From contig NZ_JBGUAW010000005.1 in assembly GCF_041821045.1 (NCBI RefSeq), forward strand, positions 124,001 to 188,000: a stretch of 64,000 nucleotides of DNA. The letters run 5' to 3'. Each line of letters starts with the position of its first letter. The first letter of the stretch is position 1. The stretch comes from Thiohalorhabdus sp. Cl-TMA (GTDB lineage Bacteria > Pseudomonadota > Gammaproteobacteria > Thiohalorhabdales > Thiohalorhabdaceae). The position numbers and the translations under genes were made by a program. This document shows positions 21,950 to 34,966 of this stretch, piece by piece. The notes below the pieces were generated by a model. It did not search any database. It worked only from the letters and a program-made list of their open reading frames with translations, and was not told the origin of the DNA.

Positions 21950-23444
21950 GGCGCCGCTCCCAGGGTCAGGGAGGCGCCCTGGTCCGCCCAGCGCAGCAGG
22001 GACGAAAGGGCCGGCTCCGCCACGTCGAACAGGGGCTGCGGGGCCAGCCCCAGCCACACCAGGCCCGCCACCATCACGGCCAGGGTGCCCGTCTCGCGGA
22101 GGGACAGGTCGGCGGTGGTCCGTGCCGGCCCTACCGGGCCGTGCAGCGACTTCTGCACCAGCAGCAGGGTATAGAGCAGCGAGCCCACCAGCCCCACGGC
22201 GGCGAGGACCGTGAAGACGGGGTGGTCGGGGAAGGCGCCCAGCAGCACCAGGAATTCCCCCACGAAATTGGCCAGTCCGGGCAGCCCCAGGGAGGCCACC
22301 ACGAAGAACAGGACGAAGGCGGACAGCCTCGGCACCGAGCCCCACAGCCCGCCCATGCGCGCCATGCTGCGGGTGTGGAGTCGCTCCTGGAGGAGGCCCG
22401 CCAGCATGAACAGGGCGCCGGTGCTCAGGCCGTGCGCCACCATCTGCATGAGGGCGCCCTGCAGCGCCCAGGCGTTCCAGGCGTACAGCCCCACCAGGAC
22501 GAAGCCCAGGTGGCTGATGCTGGAGTAGGCCACCAGGCGCTTGAAATCGTCCTGGGCGAAGGCCTGGACCGCGCCGTAGAGGATACTCGCCACCCCCAGA
22601 CCCAGCGCCACCGGGGCGAAGGCCAGGGAGGCCTCCGGAAACAGCGGAATGGCGAAGCGCAGGAGCCCGTAGGCGCCCGTCTTGAGCAGGATACCCGCCA
22701 GCAGCACGCTGCCGGCCGTGGGTGCCTGGGTATGGGCGTCGGGGAGCCAGGTATGGACCGGCACCACCGGCATCTTCACCGCGAAGGCGAGGAACAGCCC
22801 CAGCATGCCCCAGAAGGCGTATCGGGACTGGATCGGGGTATCGCGCAGGTCCAGGTAGTCGAAGGTCCAGGTGCCCGTGCCGCCGTGGTGGAGGAGCACC
22901 AGTACCAGGATGCCGATGAGCAGGAGAAGTCCAGTGCCCTGGGTAAAGATGAAGAACTTCATGGCCGCCGGTCCCCGCTGCTCGTGCCCCCACAGGGCGA
23001 TGAGGAAGTACATGGGGACCAGCATCACCTCCCAGAAGAAGAAGAACAGGAACAGGTCCAGGGCCAGGAAGACGCCCACCACGCCCGCCACCGACCAGAG
23101 CAGGTGGAAATGGAAGAAGCCCACGCGCTCGCGGATCTCCGTCCAGGAGGCGGCCACGCCCACCAGGCCGAGCACCAGCGTCAGGGCCACCAGCACCAGG
23201 CTCACGCCGTCCATGGCCAGATGGAAGTGGATGCCGAAGCGGGGGATCCAGGACCAGTACACCTCCGCCAGCCAGGTTCCCGGCGGCGGGAAGGCGGTGG
23301 TCCGGCCGCCCCAGACGGCGGCCAGCACGGCCAGGGTCAGCACCAGGGTGCCCACGGCCACCCAGCGGGCCGCGGTCGCCGCCCGGTCCAGCCACCAGGT
23401 GAGCAGACCGCCGAGCAGCGGCAGGCCGATGAGCGCCGCCAGCA

Positions 23445-23445
<1 letters not shown>
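21946..23445 (-). CDS. nuoM: NADH-quinone oxidoreductase subunit M
   Basis: The 499-residue antiporter-like membrane subunit contains [20 protein letters not shown] and [19 protein letters not shown] 23445 shares one base with the nuoL stop (TGATG), so I prefer it over TTG one codon upstream. It couples quinone reduction to proton pumping with NuoL and NuoN. Confidence 0.97.
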
Positions 23446-25294
<1,849 letters not shown>

Positions 25295-25298
<4 letters not shown>

Positions 25299-25603
25299 TC
25301 GCGCATCCCGCTGGCCGCGTCGCTGTCCAGGGTGCCGAGGCGGTGGTAGAGCTGTAGCACCAGGGCCAGTCCCACCGCCACCTCCGCCGCGGCCAGGGCG
25401 AGGATGAGGATGAACATGATCTGACCGTCCGGCTGCGCCCAGCGCGCGCCGGCCACCACGAAGGCGATTCCCGCGGCGTTGAGCATGATCTCCAGGCTCA
25501 TGAGCATGAACACGGCGTTGCGGCGCGCCAGCACGCCGGCGAGTCCCAGGGCGAACAGCGCCCCGGCCAGGAGGAGGCCGTGGTCCATGGGCACCTCAGC
25601 CAT
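25295..25603 (-). CDS. nuoK: NADH-quinone oxidoreductase subunit K
   Basis: The 102-residue subunit has three helices with the conserved Glu in [18 protein letters not shown] use ATG 25603, which overlaps the nuoJ stop by eight bases. An internal ATG at 25588 (MDHGLLLAG) would resemble the shorter family start and cannot be excluded. Confidence 0.95.
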
Positions 25604-26105
25604 CCTCGTTGCCCTCCAGCGCCTCCTGGCGGCCCAGGTGGAAGGCGCCCACCAGACCGGCCAGCAATAGGAAGGCCCCCAGCTCCACGGCGAGCAGATA
25701 GGGGCCGTACAGGGCCACGCCCACCGCCTTCGGTGCCACCATGGTCCCCGCCGTGCCCGGTAGGGCTCCGGTGAGCAGCAACAGCAGCTCGGCGAGCAGG
25801 ATCCCCGCCAGGAGCCCGGGACCTCGCCACACGCCCGGACTGAGCCAGCGGCGCTCCTGGGCCTCCGCCTCCTCGCCCAGGTTCAGCATCATCACCACGA
25901 ATACGAACAGCACCACGATGGCGCCGGCGTAGATGATCACCTCCAGGGCCGCGGCGAAGGGCGCGCCCAGGGTAAAGAGCACCAGGGCCGCCGCCAGCAG
26001 CGACACCACCAGGTAGAGCAGGGCGTGCACGGCGTTGGCGGCCGTGACCACGCGGAAGGTGGCGGCCAGGGCGAGCAGGGCGGAGATGTAGAAGGTGGCT
26101 TCCAT
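25596..26105 (-). CDS. nuoJ: NADH-quinone oxidoreductase subunit J
   Basis: The 169-residue membrane subunit contains [20 protein letters not shown], the family hallmark around the pi-bulge helix. It is separated from nuoI by 300 bases of REP-like repeats, an unusual gap inside this otherwise overlapping operon. Confidence 0.95.
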   Translation of the reverse strand: MEATFYISALLALAATFRVVTAANAVHALLYLVVSLLAAALVLFTLGAPFAAALEVIIYAGAIVVLFVFVVMMLNLGEEAEAQERRWLSPGVWRGPGLLAGILLAELLLLLTGALPGTAGTMVAPKAVGVALYGPYLLAVELGAFLLLAGLVGAFHLGRQEALEGNEDG

Positions 26106-26141
26106 TGGCTAAACGCTCCCGGCAATATCGCTATGGACCCC

Positions 26142-26169
26142 GTAGGAGCGACCGTTCCGGAGGCGACCG
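26142..26169 (+). repeat. REP-like unit, nuoI-nuoJ gap, copy 1
   Basis: GTAGGAGCGACCGTTCCGGA begins this unit, which continues GGCGACCG. It has the GTAGGAGCG head and GCGACC tail of the other REP-like units, with a short internal stem. Confidence 0.75.
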
Positions 26170-26212
26170 GTGGGGCCGGGTATCCGAAGGCGTGGGTGCC
26201 CGACCCGCCGTT

Positions 26213-26239
26213 GTAGGAGCGACCTCCAGGTCGCGACCG
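26213..26239 (+). repeat. REP-like unit, nuoI-nuoJ gap, copy 2
   Basis: GTAGGAGCGACCTCCAGGTC, continuing GCGACCG, is in direct orientation to copy 1. It contains the stem GACCT/AGGTC. Confidence 0.8.
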
Positions 26240-26347
26240 AACAAGCCCGGGTGCCCGGGCGTAGCCTCCCAGCTGTGCGGCCACGGGCTGGGATTCGCAG
26301 CCGGGACCGCCGCACCTACGTGGGCTCTTCGTTCGTACAGGGCGCCG

Positions 26348-26375
26348 GTAGGAGCGGCGTCCTCGCGGCGGCCCC
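26348..26375 (+). repeat. REP-like unit, nuoI-nuoJ gap, copy 3
   Basis: GTAGGAGCGGCGTCCTCGCG, continuing GCGGCCCC, is a more diverged third direct copy. It lies 31 bases from the nuoI stop. Confidence 0.65.
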
Positions 26376-26405
26376 AACGGGGCAGGGCGCCCTTCCCCGA
26401 GCCCC

Positions 26406-26921
26406 TCACGGCAGTAAATCCCTCGGATCGGCGGGCGGCTCCTCGTTCTCCGCCTCGCCCTTGTCCTTGCCGCCGATGCCCATGCCGGCCACCCGGTAGT
26501 AGTTGTAGTCGGGATACTTGCCGGGCCCGGCGATCAGCAGGTCCTCCTTCTCGTACACCATCTCCTGGCGGTGATACTCGCTCATCTCGAAGTCGGGGAT
26601 GAGCTGGATGGCGTAGGTGGGGCAGGCCTCCTCGCAGAAGCCGCAATAGATGCAGCGGGAGAAGTTGATGCGGAACCAGTCCGGATACCAGCGGCCGGTT
26701 TCGTCCTCGGTCTTCTCCAGGGCGATGCAGTCCACCGGGCAGGCCACAGCGCACAGGTTGCAGGCCACGCACCGCTCGCCGCCGTCCGGGTCGCGGCTGA
26801 GGACGATGCGGCCCCGGGTGCGCGGCGGCAGATAGGGCTTCTCCTCCGGGTACTGCACCGTCTCCCGCGGCCGGAAGGAATGCAGCAGGATCATCCAGAG
26901 GTTGCGGATCTCCGTGAGCAT
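26406..26921 (-). CDS. nuoI: NADH-quinone oxidoreductase subunit I
   Basis: The 171-residue ferredoxin-like subunit holds clusters N6a and N6b in two motifs, [15 protein letters not shown] and [16 protein letters not shown] start at ATG 26921, 13 bases after the nuoH stop. The longer open frame would run back into nuoH. A Glu/Asp/Pro-rich C-terminal tail ([16 protein letters not shown]) follows the conserved part. Confidence 0.96.
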   Translation of the reverse strand: MLTEIRNLWMILLHSFRPRETVQYPEEKPYLPPRTRGRIVLSRDPDGGERCVACNLCAVACPVDCIALEKTEDETGRWYPDWFRINFSRCIYCGFCEEACPTYAIQLIPDFEMSEYHRQEMVYEKEDLLIAGPGKYPDYNYYRVAGMGIGGKDKGEAENEEPPADPRDLLP

Positions 26922-26934
26922 GGTTGCGCTCCGC

Positions 26935-27900
26935 TCAGGTGGCCGGACCCTGCAGGGCCAGGACCCAGCCACCGGTGATCACTAGGTTCACGAGGGCTAC
27001 GGGCAGCATGAGCTTCCAGCCGTAGGCCATGAGCTGGTCGTAGCGCGGCCGCGGTTGCGACGCCCGGATCAGGATGAACAGCACTACCACCACCGCGGTC
27101 TTCAGGCCGAACCAGACCACCGGCGGCAGCAGCGGCCCCTGCCAGCCGCCCAGGAACAGGGTGGTGACCATGGCGGAGATCAGCAGCACCCCCAGGTACT
27201 CGCCCACGAAGAACATGCCGAACTTCATGCCCGCGTACTCGGTGTGGTAGCCGGCGATCAGCTCGTTCTCCGCCTCCGGCAGGTCCATGGGCAGGCGGTG
27301 CGACTCGGCCAGTCCGGCCACGAAGAAGACGATAAAGCCCAGGATCTGCGGGACGATGAACCACAGGCCTTCCTGGGCGAGGACGATGCCGCGCAGGTCG
27401 AAGGTGCCCGCCTGCAGCACCACGCCCATGAGGGCGAGCCCCATGAACACCTCGTAGCTCACCATCTGGGCGGCGGAGCGCAGGCCGCCCAGCAGGGCGT
27501 ATTTGTTGTTGGAGGCCCAGCCGCCCAGCAGGACGCTGTAGACGGCCACCGAGCTCATGCCGAGGAAATAGAGCAGGCCGATGTTGAGATCCACCACGCC
27601 CAACTGCGGGGTGAAGGGAACCACGGCGAAGGCGAGGATCATGGACACGGCGATGACCGCCGGGGCCAGAACGAACACCGGGCGGTCGGCGAAGGGCGGG
27701 ATCCAGTCCTCCTTGGTCAGGATCTTGCCCATGTCCGCCACCACCTGGAGGACGCCGAAGGGACCCACCCGATTGGGGCCGTAGCGGTCCTGCCACAGGC
27801 CCAGCAGGCGGCGCTCCACCCAGATGAGCAGGGCTGCCGCCACCAGCAGGCCCGCGGCCGTGGCCGCCACGGCGATGGCCACCACCAGCGCCTCGATCAT
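26935..27900 (-). CDS. nuoH: NADH-quinone oxidoreductase subunit H
   Basis: The 321-residue membrane subunit forms part of the quinone chamber. It has eight helices and conserved [20 protein letters not shown] and [20 protein letters not shown]. The ATG at 27900 overlaps the nuoG stop (ATGA). The open frame before it is a shadow of nuoG. Confidence 0.97.
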   Translation of the reverse strand: MIEALVVAIAVAATAAGLLVAAALLIWVERRLLGLWQDRYGPNRVGPFGVLQVVADMGKILTKEDWIPPFADRPVFVLAPAVIAVSMILAFAVVPFTPQLGVVDLNIGLLYFLGMSSVAVYSVLLGGWASNNKYALLGGLRSAAQMVSYEVFMGLALMGVVLQAGTFDLRGIVLAQEGLWFIVPQILGFIVFFVAGLAESHRLPMDLPEAENELIAGYHTEYAGMKFGMFFVGEYLGVLLISAMVTTLFLGGWQGPLLPPVVWFGLKTAVVVVLFILIRASQPRPRYDQLMAYGWKLMLPVALVNLVITGGWVLALQGPAT

Positions 27901-30620
27901 CGTCCCGCCTCCCGCAGGGCCCCCCAGGCGGGCAGATCCGCCGGGGCCATGCCGGGCAGTCCCACGGGCAGGCCCGCCAGGCCCCGGGCGAGCCCGGTTT
28001 CCGGCCGCAGGGGCAGGGAAAAGGACTTGCCGTCCACCTCCAGGAGTACCCAGGCTTCCCCGGAAGGCTCGAAGCCGGCCCCGGTGGCGTCCTCCGGATG
28101 CACGGCCAGGTAGGGCGCCGGCATACGCTCCGCGACGGCCTGGCCCTCGGCGCTCAGCTCCTCGCTGCCGAAGACGTGGTGTACCGGGACCACCAGCCAT
28201 TGCCCGGCGCGGGGCGCGAAGGCCTCGGGGACGTCGGGAAAGTAGCCACCACCGGGCGCCGCGCCGCCGTCCAGCAGCCGCACCCCGGCGGGCCCGCCCT
28301 GCAGCGCACCGCCCACCTCCTCCTGGAACTTGTTCAGGGCGTGGACGGAGTTCCAGCCGGGGGTCCAGACGAAGGGAAGCAGGGCGCCCGGCTGGTTGCC
28401 GTAATGGCCTTCCATGGAATCGCTGAAGGGAGAATCGCCATCGGCGATGGGCGTCGGCTCGTGGACGCTGCGGTGCGCGCGCATGGCGGTGCGGCCGCTG
28501 TACCGGAAGGGCTGATGGGCCAGACGGCGGTTGGCGAGCCGGTAGCCGGCGCGCGGGGCGGCCTCGGGGATGGTCGCCAGGGCCGGGATCTCCCCGGCGC
28601 AGGCCTCCGTCACCGCGTCCAGGCTGGTCCACTCGAATTCCTCGTCCCGCCCGGCCCGGCGCCCCGCCTCACGCAGCCAGCGCCAGCCCTCCTGCACCTC
28701 CGCCGTGGGGGAATGTACCTGGAAGAAGCGCTGGGCGCGCCCCTCGTTGTTCACCAGGGTGCCGTCGCCCTCGGCGAAGGTGGCCGCGGGCAGGAGGGCG
28801 TCCGCGGCTTCGGCGGTGTGGTGGTGCAGATGATCCAGGACCACCACCCGCTCGGCGGTCTCCAGGGCGGTGCGCACGGTCTCGAAATCGGCGCGGGTAT
28901 AGAGGTCGTTCTCCGCCACCAGCAGGGTATCCGCCTCCCCTTCGCGCAGAGCGCGCAGCCCGTCCTCCAGGGGCCGGCCGCCCAGCAGGGCGGCGCCCAG
29001 GCTGTCGCATTCCGGCACGGTCAGGTGGATCCGGGCGGGCCGCTCCGACCGGTAGAGGGAACGGGCCACGTTGGATGCCGCTTGCAGGACGGCGGTGCTG
29101 CCGGCCCCGTACCCGGAGACCACCAGGGGGCGTTCGGCATGGCGCAGCCGATCGGCCGTCTCCCGGGCCGCCTCCTCCAGCCCCGGCTCCAGGTCCGTCA
29201 CCGGAGGCGCCTCGGCATCGAGGGCGTAAGCCACCGCGAAACCGAATCGGGCGATGTCGGCAGGGGCCAGGCGCAGCGCCGGGTCCGCGCAGTCATCGAG
29301 CCGGGTGGCGCCGGGCGTGGCCAGAACCAGGGGGCTGTAGGCGTGCGGCGAGGCCTGGCGCACCGCGGCATCCTGCCACAGCGGGATGCCCAGCTTTTCC
29401 GCCTGGGCGAGGGCCCGGTGGCGGGTGGCCTGGCGCAGGGACAGGGCCAACCGCGGGGCGGTATCCGGAATGTCGTCGCCGAGCACCAGCACCGCGTCGC
29501 ACTCCTCGGTCTCGGCCATGCCGGCGATGTGCGCCGGGGTCCGGTGGAGGATGTCCACGGTCTCGTTCAGCAGCCTTCCCTCGGCCGCGCCGATGCCCGG
29601 CGAGAAGTTCTCCGGCCCCACCAACCGGCGGAGGGCGAAGTTCACCTCCAGCGAGGCGCGGGGCGAGCCGATGCCGATGGTTCGGTGAGGCCGGGCCGCG
29701 GCCTCGTCGAGCAGCTCCAGCGCCTCCTCCGTATCCGCATGCGACTCCGCGGCGCGGGGGCGGTGATGGCGGGTCGGCTCCAGGATGCGGCGGGGGCTGT
29801 TGACGAACTGGTAGCCGAAACGGCCCCGGTCGCACAGGAAGTAGCCGTTGACCGCCTCGTGGTAGCGGTTCTGGATGCGCCGCAGGCGGTCGTAGCGCTC
29901 GCCGGGGGAGGTGTTGCAGCCCAGGCCGCAGTGGACGCAGACCGAGGGGGCCGTACGCAGGTCCCACTTGCGAACGTAGTGCTCGGAGAGGGTACGGTCG
30001 GTGAACACGCCCGTCGGGCAGACCTCCGCCAGGTTGCCGCTGAATTCGCTTTCCAGCGTGCCGTCGGCCTGGCGGCCGAAGTAGACGTGGTCGTGGGCGC
30101 CGAAGGCGTCCAGATCGCTGCCGCCGGCGTAGTCCCGGTAGAAGCGCACGCAGCGGTAGCAGGTGATGCAGCGGTTCATCTCGTGGTTGATGAACGGACC
30201 CAGGTCCTGATTGCGGAAGGTACGCTTGTCGAAGCGGTAGCGCCGGTAGGTGTGCCCGGTCATCTGCGTCATGTCCTGGAGGTGGCACTCGCCGCCCTCC
30301 TCACAGGTGGGGCAGTCATGGGGGTGGTTGATCATCAGCCACTCGATGACGCTGGCGCGGAAGTCGCGGGCCTCCGGATCCTCGATGGCGATGCGGGTGC
30401 CGTCGGCGGCGGGGGTCATGCAGGCCATGACGATGCGTCCGGACTCGTCGCTTTCGTCGGCGAACTGCTTGACGGCGCACTGGCGGCAGGCCCCCACCGA
30501 GCCCATGGCCGGATGCCAGCAGAAGTAGGGCAGGTCGAGACCCTGGGACAGGCAGGCGTGCAGGAGGTTGGTCTGCGGATCCGCCGGGTAGGTCCGGCCG
30601 TCGACGATGATGCTGGCCAT
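27897..30620 (-). CDS. nuoG: NADH-quinone oxidoreductase subunit G
   Basis: The 907-residue peripheral-arm subunit has an N-terminal [2Fe-2S] domain ([19 protein letters not shown]). It is followed by the His-ligated cluster segment [15 protein letters not shown], the [10 protein letters not shown] cluster and the 4Fe-4S motif [17 protein letters not shown] molybdopterin-oxidoreductase-like domain fills the remainder, and no active-site cofactor is expected there. It ends overlapping nuoH. Confidence 0.96.
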   Translation of the reverse strand: MASIIVDGRTYPADPQTNLLHACLSQGLDLPYFCWHPAMGSVGACRQCAVKQFADESDESGRIVMACMTPAADGTRIAIEDPEARDFRASVIEWLMINHPHDCPTCEEGGECHLQDMTQMTGHTYRRYRFDKRTFRNQDLGPFINHEMNRCITCYRCVRFYRDYAGGSDLDAFGAHDHVYFGRQADGTLESEFSGNLAEVCPTGVFTDRTLSEHYVRKWDLRTAPSVCVHCGLGCNTSPGERYDRLRRIQNRYHEAVNGYFLCDRGRFGYQFVNSPRRILEPTRHHRPRAAESHADTEEALELLDEAAARPHRTIGIGSPRASLEVNFALRRLVGPENFSPGIGAAEGRLLNETVDILHRTPAHIAGMAETEECDAVLVLGDDIPDTAPRLALSLRQATRHRALAQAEKLGIPLWQDAAVRQASPHAYSPLVLATPGATRLDDCADPALRLAPADIARFGFAVAYALDAEAPPVTDLEPGLEEAARETADRLRHAERPLVVSGYGAGSTAVLQAASNVARSLYRSERPARIHLTVPECDSLGAALLGGRPLEDGLRALREGEADTLLVAENDLYTRADFETVRTALETAERVVVLDHLHHHTAEAADALLPAATFAEGDGTLVNNEGRAQRFFQVHSPTAEVQEGWRWLREAGRRAGRDEEFEWTSLDAVTEACAGEIPALATIPEAAPRAGYRLANRRLAHQPFRYSGRTAMRAHRSVHEPTPIADGDSPFSDSMEGHYGNQPGALLPFVWTPGWNSVHALNKFQEEVGGALQGGPAGVRLLDGGAAPGGGYFPDVPEAFAPRAGQWLVVPVHHVFGSEELSAEGQAVAERMPAPYLAVHPEDATGAGFEPSGEAWVLLEVDGKSFSLPLRPETGLARGLAGLPVGLPGMAPADLPAWGALREAGR

Positions 30621-30623
30621 GCC

Positions 30624-31892
30624 TTACTCCCAGGGACACTGCTGTTCGCGGATGTGGCGTTCGAAGTCTTCCCGGAAATACTGCAGCCCGCTCTCCAGGG
30701 GCCCCACCGCGCCCGGCGCATGGGCGCAGAAGGTGCGTCCCGGCCCCAGGTAGTGGCAGTGCAGCGCCAGGTTTTCCAGATCCCCTTGTTGGCCCGCTCC
30801 CCGGTCGATGGCGCGCAGGATGCGCTCCGTCCACGGCAGCCCGTCGCGGCAGGGCGTGCACCAGCCGCAGGATTCCCGGGCGAAGAACTGCTCCAGATTG
30901 GCCAGCATGCCCACGGGGCAGGTCTTATCGTCCAGGGCGATGATGGCCGCCGTGCCCAGGCGACTACCGGCGTTGCCCACCTGGGTGAAGTCCATGGGCA
31001 TGTCCAGGTGCTCGTCGGTGAGGAACGGCGTGGAGGCGCCGCCCGGGAGCATGCCCTTGAGTCGAACCCCCGACCGCATACCGCCGGCGTGCTCCTCGAT
31101 CACCTCGCGGGCGGTGGTGCCCATGGGCAGCTCCCAGGCGCCGGGCCGGTTCACCTTGCCGCTGGCGCCGTAGAGCTTGGTGCCGGCGTCCTCGGTACGG
31201 GAGAGGCCCTGGAACCAGGCCGCGCCGTTGTTGACGATGTGGGGCACGTTGCACAGCGTCTCCACGTTGTTCACCACCGTGGGCCGGCCCCACAGCCCGC
31301 TCTGCTGGGGATAGGGCGGCTTGGCGCGGGGCAGGGGCCGGCGGCCCTCCAGGGCGGACAGGAGGGCGGTCTCCTCGCCGCAGATATAGCGGCCCGCGCT
31401 GGTGTGGAGCAGGAGGTCCAGGTGGTAGCCGGAGCCGAGGATGTCGACGCCCAGGTAGCCGGCCTCGTAGGCCTCGCGGATGGCCCGATTGAGGGCACGG
31501 GCGGCGGGGCGGTACTCCTCGCGCAGGAAGATGAAGGCGTAACGGGCCTGGATGGCGTAGCCGCTCACGGCCATGGCTTCCACCATCTGGTGGGGGTCGC
31601 CTTCGAGCAGGATCCGGTCCTTGAAGGTGCCCGGCTCCATCTCGTCGGCGTTGGCCACGATGCAGGTGGGCCGCTCGTCGTCGAGCGGGACGAAGCCCCA
31701 CTTCATGCCCGTGGAGAACCCGGCCCCGCCCCGGCCCCGCAGGCCGGAGTCGCGTACCAGCCGGGTGACCTCCTCGGGCGCCATGTCTGTCAGCACCTTG
31801 CGCAGGGCGCCGTAGCCGCCGGCGGCCTCGTAGCCCGCCCGGTCCAGGGGCGCTCCGTCCGGCTGAATGCGGGCGGTTAGCGGGGCTTCCAT
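30624..31892 (-). CDS. nuoF: NADH-quinone oxidoreductase subunit F
   Basis: The 422-residue NADH- and FMN-binding subunit contains LRGRGGAGFSTGMKWGF, the segment YICGEETALLSALEG, and the N3 cluster motif ESCGWCTPCRDG with a distal Cys. ATG 31892 shares a base with the nuoE stop (TGATG). The longer upstream frame is a shadow of nuoE. Confidence 0.97.
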   Translation of the reverse strand: MEAPLTARIQPDGAPLDRAGYEAAGGYGALRKVLTDMAPEEVTRLVRDSGLRGRGGAGFSTGMKWGFVPLDDERPTCIVANADEMEPGTFKDRILLEGDPHQMVEAMAVSGYAIQARYAFIFLREEYRPAARALNRAIREAYEAGYLGVDILGSGYHLDLLLHTSAGRYICGEETALLSALEGRRPLPRAKPPYPQQSGLWGRPTVVNNVETLCNVPHIVNNGAAWFQGLSRTEDAGTKLYGASGKVNRPGAWELPMGTTAREVIEEHAGGMRSGVRLKGMLPGGASTPFLTDEHLDMPMDFTQVGNAGSRLGTAAIIALDDKTCPVGMLANLEQFFARESCGWCTPCRDGLPWTERILRAIDRGAGQQGDLENLALHCHYLGPGRTFCAHAPGAVGPLESGLQYFREDFERHIREQQCPWE

Positions 31893-32356
31893 CACGAGTA
31901 CCGATCCAGCAGGGCGTCGAGCCCATCCGTCGTGACCTCGCCCACCGGCTCGCCGTCGATGAGCACCGCCGGTGCCCGCTCGCACTGGCCGAGGCAGCAG
32001 ACGGGCAGCAGGGTGAAGCGGCCGTCCCCGGTGGTCTGGCCCGGGGCGATGCCGAGCTTGCCCTGCAGGGCCGCGTAAAGGGATTCCTGGCCCAGCATCC
32101 AGCAGCTCACGCTGTCGCAGACCAGGATTACGTGGCGGCCCACGGGCTTGCGGAAGATGAGGTTGTAGAAGGTGGCCACGCCGTCAAGCTCCGCCACGGG
32201 CATGCCGAGCACCTCGGCGGCCTCGGCCAGGGCCGCGTCGCTCACCCAGCCCTGATGCTTCTGCACCGCCTTCAGGGCCTCCACGCCCGCCGCCCGCGGG
32301 TCCGCCCAGCGGTCGCGCTCCTCGACGATGGCCTGGCGCTCCGCCTCGCTCAGCAT
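31892..32356 (-). CDS. nuoE: NADH-quinone oxidoreductase subunit E
   Basis: The 154-residue thioredoxin-like [2Fe-2S] subunit has ligands in CDSVSCWMLG and VCCLGQCERAPAV (cluster N1a). It is separated from nuoCD by about 210 bases that hold an inverted REP-like pair. Confidence 0.96.
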   Translation of the reverse strand: MLSEAERQAIVEERDRWADPRAAGVEALKAVQKHQGWVSDAALAEAAEVLGMPVAELDGVATFYNLIFRKPVGRHVILVCDSVSCWMLGQESLYAALQGKLGIAPGQTTGDGRFTLLPVCCLGQCERAPAVLIDGEPVGEVTTDGLDALLDRYS

Positions 32357-32385
32357 GGCGCCGGAGCCTTCCCAAAAAGGGACCC

Positions 32386-32541
32386 GTAGGAGCGGCGTCC
32401 CGGCCGCGACCTGCCGGGGCTTGGCCCAGATCGCGGGTCGCGTGCCACCGCTACGAGGCGCCCGGGCCCATTCCGGCGTGTGCTGCTTGCTCCTGCCACC
32501 GTGCCTTCCTTGGCAGGTCGCGGCCGATAGGCCGCTCCTAC
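32386..32541. repeat. REP-like inverted pair (REPIN) between nuoCD and nuoE
   Basis: The left arm at 32386-32411 begins GTAGGAGCGGCGTCCCGGCC and ends GCGACC. The right arm at 32516-32541 is inverted, starting GGTCGCGGCCGATAGG and ending CGCTCCTAC. About 100 bases lie between them, including a third diverged GCGGGTCGCG segment. The pair interrupts the polycistronic nuo transcript. Confidence 0.78.
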
Positions 32542-32567
32542 AGGAGGCTGTTTCCTGCTTATCTGGC

Positions 32568-34316
32568 TCATCGGTCCACGTCCGCCATGACGAAGTCGAT
32601 GGAGCCGAGTATGGCGATCAGGTCCGCCACCAGGTGGTTCCGGCACAGCTCCGGCAGCACCTGCAGGTGCGGGAAGGAGGGCGTGCGGATGCGCGTCCGG
32701 TAGCTGGCCGTGCCGCCGTCGCTGGTCAGGTAGTAGCTGTAGGCGCCCTTGGTGCCCTCGATGGGCACCTCCACCTCACCCGCCGGCATGACCGGCCCCC
32801 AGCTCACCCCCAGGAAGTGGGAGATGAGGCTCTCGATGTCGTGCAGGGCCCGGTCCTTGGGGGGCGGGGTGGTAAGGGGGTGGTGCGCCTTGTGGGCGCC
32901 CTCCGGCATGTTGTCGACGCACTGTTGGATGATGCGCAGGCTCTGACGCATCTCCTCCACGCGCACCACGCAACGGTCGTAGCTGTCGCCGTTCTCCGCC
33001 GTGGGGATATCGAACTCGAACCGTTCGTAGCCGGAGTAGGGACGCTGCTTGCGGAAGTCCCACTCCACGCCGCTGGCGCGCAGATTGGGGCCCGTGACGC
33101 CCCAGTCGATGGCCTCCTCGGCGGAAAGGATGCCCACGCCCACGGTGCGGGCCTTCACCGTGCGGTTGCCGAGCACCAGCTTGTCGTACTCGTCCAGCCG
33201 GGCCGGCATGTAGTCGAGGAGCTCCCGCACCAGTTTGTCCCACCCCTCGGGCAGGTCGGCGGCGAGGCCGCCGATCCGGAACCACGCCGGGTGCATGCGG
33301 AAGCCGCACACCGCCTCGATGATGTCGTAGATCTTCTGGCGGTCGGCGAACATGTAGAAGATCGGCGACATCTCGCCGATGTCCTGGGCGTAGGTGCCGT
33401 AGAACAGCAGGTGGCTGGAGATGCGGAACAGCTCGCACAGCATGACCCGTACCACCTGCACCCGCTCGGGCACCTCGATGCCGGCGAGCCGCTCCAGGGC
33501 CAGCACATAGGGCAGGTTGTTCATCACTCCGCCCAGGTAGTCCACCCGGTCGGTGTAGGGGATGTAGGTGTGCCAGCTCTGGCGCTCCCCCATCTTCTCC
33601 GCCGCCCGGTGGTGGAAGCCGATCTCGGGCACCGACTCGACGATCTCCTCGCCGTCGAGCTGCAGCACCACCCGGAACACGCCGTGGGCGCTGGGATGGT
33701 TGGGCCCGAGATTGAGGAACATGAAGTCCGTGCCGTCATGACGGCGCTGCATGCCCCAGTCCTCGGGCCGGAAGCGCAGGGCCTCCTGCTCGTAGTCCTC
33801 ACCCTCGTCGTCGAGATGGTAGTGGCCGATCTCCGTGGCGCGGGCGGGATGGTCCTTGCGCAGGGGATGGCCCTCCCAGGTGGGGGGCAGGAGGATGCGG
33901 GAGAGGTGCGGGTGGCCGTCGAAGCGGATGCCGAACAGATCCCACACCTCCCGCTCGTACCAGTTGGCCGCAGCCCAGACCCCCGTGGCGCTGGGCAGGC
34001 TGAGCTCGGGCTCCAGCAGGGCCACCTTGAGGCGGACGTCGGCGTTGCGGTCCAGGGAGAGGAGGTGGTAGACCACGGTGAAATCGGCGTCGGGAAGGCC
34101 TTCCCGGTGGCGATGCTCGCGCTCGTCCACGGCGGTCAGGTCGTAGAGCATGGCGAAGGGGCCGGCCGCATCCCGCTTCAGGTACCGGAGCGCCGGGAGC
34201 AGCAGGTCGCGGCTCAGCCACAGGGTGGGAACGTCGTCCGCGGTGGGCTGGACGGTGAAAGCGTCCGCGCCGTAGGCGCGGTCCAGTTCCTCGCGGACCG
34301 TACCCAGGGCACCCAC
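32568..34316 (-). CDS. nuoCD: NADH-quinone oxidoreductase fused subunits C and D
   Basis: The 582-residue fusion has an N-terminal NuoC domain (about 1-175, with [18 protein letters not shown]). A NuoD domain follows (about 195-582, with [31 protein letters not shown] and the C-terminal DFVMADVDR). The two domains help form the quinone site next to cluster N2. The fused arrangement is also known in Escherichia and Pseudomonas. The start is GTG 34316, two bases after the nuoB stop. Confidence 0.96.
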   Translation of the reverse strand: MGALGTVREELDRAYGADAFTVQPTADDVPTLWLSRDLLLPALRYLKRDAAGPFAMLYDLTAVDEREHRHREGLPDADFTVVYHLLSLDRNADVRLKVALLEPELSLPSATGVWAAANWYEREVWDLFGIRFDGHPHLSRILLPPTWEGHPLRKDHPARATEIGHYHLDDEGEDYEQEALRFRPEDWGMQRRHDGTDFMFLNLGPNHPSAHGVFRVVLQLDGEEIVESVPEIGFHHRAAEKMGERQSWHTYIPYTDRVDYLGGVMNNLPYVLALERLAGIEVPERVQVVRVMLCELFRISSHLLFYGTYAQDIGEMSPIFYMFADRQKIYDIIEAVCGFRMHPAWFRIGGLAADLPEGWDKLVRELLDYMPARLDEYDKLVLGNRTVKARTVGVGILSAEEAIDWGVTGPNLRASGVEWDFRKQRPYSGYERFEFDIPTAENGDSYDRCVVRVEEMRQSLRIIQQCVDNMPEGAHKAHHPLTTPPPKDRALHDIESLISHFLGVSWGPVMPAGEVEVPIEGTKGAYSYYLTSDGGTASYRTRIRTPSFPHLQVLPELCRNHLVADLIAILGSIDFVMADVDR

Positions 34317-34318
34317 GC

Positions 34319-34966
34319 CTACACTCCGTCCGGTTTGCGGTAGGAAACCGCCTGCATGCGCTCCGCCCGCTTGCGGGCCCGCTGGCTGGGCCGGGCGCCG
34401 GCCTGCGGCGGGCCTTCGCCAACCGTGCGCTCCAGGGGCCGGTTTTCCGTGCCGATGGCCTGCTGGAGCAGGGTCAGGCCTTCAAGCACGGCCTCGGGTC
34501 GGGGCGGGCAGCCCGGCACGTAGACGTCCACGGGCAGGAACTTGTCCACCCCCTGCACCACGCTGTAGATGTCGTACATGCCGCCGGAGTTGGCGCACGA
34601 GCCCATGGAAATGACCCAGCGCGGTTCCATCATCTCGCTGTAGAGCCGTCGGATGACCGGAGCCATCTTTCTGAAGACGGTGCCGGATATGATGATGACG
34701 TCCGCCTGGCGAGGGCTGGCGCGGAAGATCTCCGAGCCGAAGCGGGCGATGTCGTGCGGGCTGGTAAAGGCGGTGGCCATCTCCACGTAGCAGCAGGACA
34801 AGCCGAAGTTGAATGGCCACAGGGAGTTCTTGCGGCACCAGGCCACCAGCTCATCCAGGCGGGAGAGCAGCATGTTGCGCTCCATGGCCTCCTGCAGCGA
34901 GCCGTAGCCCGGCGTCTCCCCCGACCCGCCGGAATTCCCCTCGGCCTTGGTCATCCACCAGCGCAT
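34319..34966 (-). CDS. nuoB: NADH-quinone oxidoreductase subunit B
   Basis: The 215-residue subunit binds cluster N2 through the tandem cysteines in [10 protein letters not shown], with the other ligands in GSCANSGG and [13 protein letters not shown] 34966 overlaps the nuoA stop (TGATG). The C-terminal 45 residues are a basic extension past the conserved core. Confidence 0.96.
   Translation of the reverse strand: MRWWMTKAEGNSGGSGETPGYGSLQEAMERNMLLSRLDELVAWCRKNSLWPFNFGLSCCYVEMATAFTSPHDIARFGSEIFRASPRQADVIIISGTVFRKMAPVIRRLYSEMMEPRWVISMGSCANSGGMYDIYSVVQGVDKFLPVDVYVPGCPPRPEAVLEGLTLLQQAIGTENRPLERTVGEGPPQAGARPSQRARKRAERMQAVSYRKPDGV

Noticed and set aside
28098-31880. 1260-codon plus-strand open frame opposite nuoG and nuoF
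   Set aside because: The nuo subunits on the other strand show all cluster motifs. The long antisense frame is a product of high GC at third positions and has Gly/Arg/Ala/His-rich shadow composition.
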